Source: Chrysomallon squamiferum (taxonomy: Eukaryota > Mollusca > Gastropoda > Neomphalida > Peltospiridae). From it: a DNA stretch of 64,000 nt. The notes beneath the pieces are model-generated. The model saw nothing but the letters and a program-made list of their open reading frames with translations. It was not told the origin of the DNA and made no database searches. Positions within the stretch are counted from its first letter, which is position 1, and every line of letters begins with the position of its first letter. Positions 63,240 through 64,000 of the stretch are shown here, piece by piece. Position numbers and translations under genes: made by a program. Where the stretch lies: the NCBI GenBank assembly GCA_012295275.1, contig CM022665.1, positions 29,260,946-29,324,945 on the forward strand. Reading direction: 5' to 3'.

Positions 63240-64000
63240 TCCTTGAAAACTATCGTATGCAGTAGTCAGTGGCTTACAGAATAGCGTTTATCAGATGAAT
63301 TCCATTCACTCTTGAGATAGTGAAACCTAAATAACAGACATGCGACCTGAAGAAATACAAGCATGGACATTCACAGGAATGTAGCTCACCGAACAGTACC
63401 TTATATGCTTTTGACATTTAGATATTTATTGTTAATTTATGGTTTATGAAGTATGGGGTTTTGACCAAGCTTATGATGTAGAACAGGTTTGTATGGATTT
63501 TAGTAAAATAATACTGAATGTGAAAAAATGTAGAATGAAGATTGCTTCTATTTGTAGTTCGTAAAGTAAAAATGGTTAAATATTCGTTGAAGGTTTTAGA
63601 GCCGAAGAATTGTTAGAGAGTCAAGAATCTTAACTGGCTATACCGTGTAAAACATTATTTTCTTTAGGATTTGGAGACGTATGGTTTAATCAGCAAGTCG
63701 ATAATCGTGTAATATTTATAAAAAGAATTAACATTTGCCTGTCATATCACTGTATTCAAGAAATAGACTAATTATTGAACAATTCATGAAAATGTAATTA
63801 TTTAAGGTATTTAACCATATTTTTTGTTTACAGTATTATCCGAGGATATCATTACCCACATGTTAGTAATCTCATCACAAATGTTTTTGTTTCGTCGCAC
63901 CAGTTACTAACTGAACAAGGAAGATATGGAACTGGACGTTAACAGTAAATGTATGTAATCTGGATAACACTGAAGGTGAATTTCGTTTTATTTTAGTATG
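63240..64000. other. Right edge, nothing recognised
   Basis: No open frame, repeat or RNA gene of note was seen to the end of the window. Confidence 0.4.

Overview
This is a eukaryotic, animal-type window: split genes with GT-AG introns, AT-rich non-coding DNA, dense microsatellites and non-LTR retrotransposons. Gene content and style (ZFPL1, NEPRO, CSKMT, LRRC74 and RCE1 orthologues, compact introns, many (ATT)n, (GA)n and (CA)n tracts, Tx1-like LINEs) suggest a lophotrochozoan invertebrate, probably a mollusc. That placement is inference. No prokaryotic feature, CRISPR array, rRNA or intact tRNA gene was seen. Exon models were built by hand from conserved protein similarity, splice sites and codon phase; every multi-exon model below closes in frame.

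Layout: 1-3.8 kb is non-coding except for one possible alternative exon. 3.8-7.84 kb holds ZFPL1 (minus, 6 exons), an integral cis-Golgi zinc-finger protein. It is head to head with NEPRO (plus, 9 exons, 9.15-14.9 kb), a nucleolar RNA-processing factor. CSKMT (plus), the mitochondrial citrate synthase lysine methyltransferase, follows. Its targeting-peptide exon lies at 16.6 kb and its catalytic exon at 33.7 kb, so its only intron spans about 17 kb here. That intron holds a LINE copy, a 200-N assembly gap, about 5 kb of unrelated DNA carrying an orphan 3' end of a membrane-protein gene, and a second, almost identical LINE. The array is bracketed by a 235-bp direct duplication. LRRC74 (minus, 15 exons, 35.25-42.2 kb; leucine-rich repeats plus EF-hand) converges on CSKMT. 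An unrecognised basic coiled-coil protein gene lies upstream of it on the same strand (44.5-45.7 kb). A long gene-poor, microsatellite-rich stretch leads to RCE1 (minus, 9 exons, 51.1-61.84 kb), the ER CAAX prenyl protease. RCE1 shares a short divergent promoter with what looks like the first exon of a plus-strand gene at 61,975.

The genes do not form one pathway; they are housekeeping loci. ZFPL1, CSKMT and RCE1 are also neighbours at larger scale on human 11q12-q13, which suggests old linkage. The most unusual object is the LINE / gap / 5-kb island / LINE structure inside CSKMT. Its outer borders fit a single retrotransposon insertion with a very long target-site duplication, and its interior fits either integration of a LINE-bearing circle by homologous recombination or a scaffolding error.
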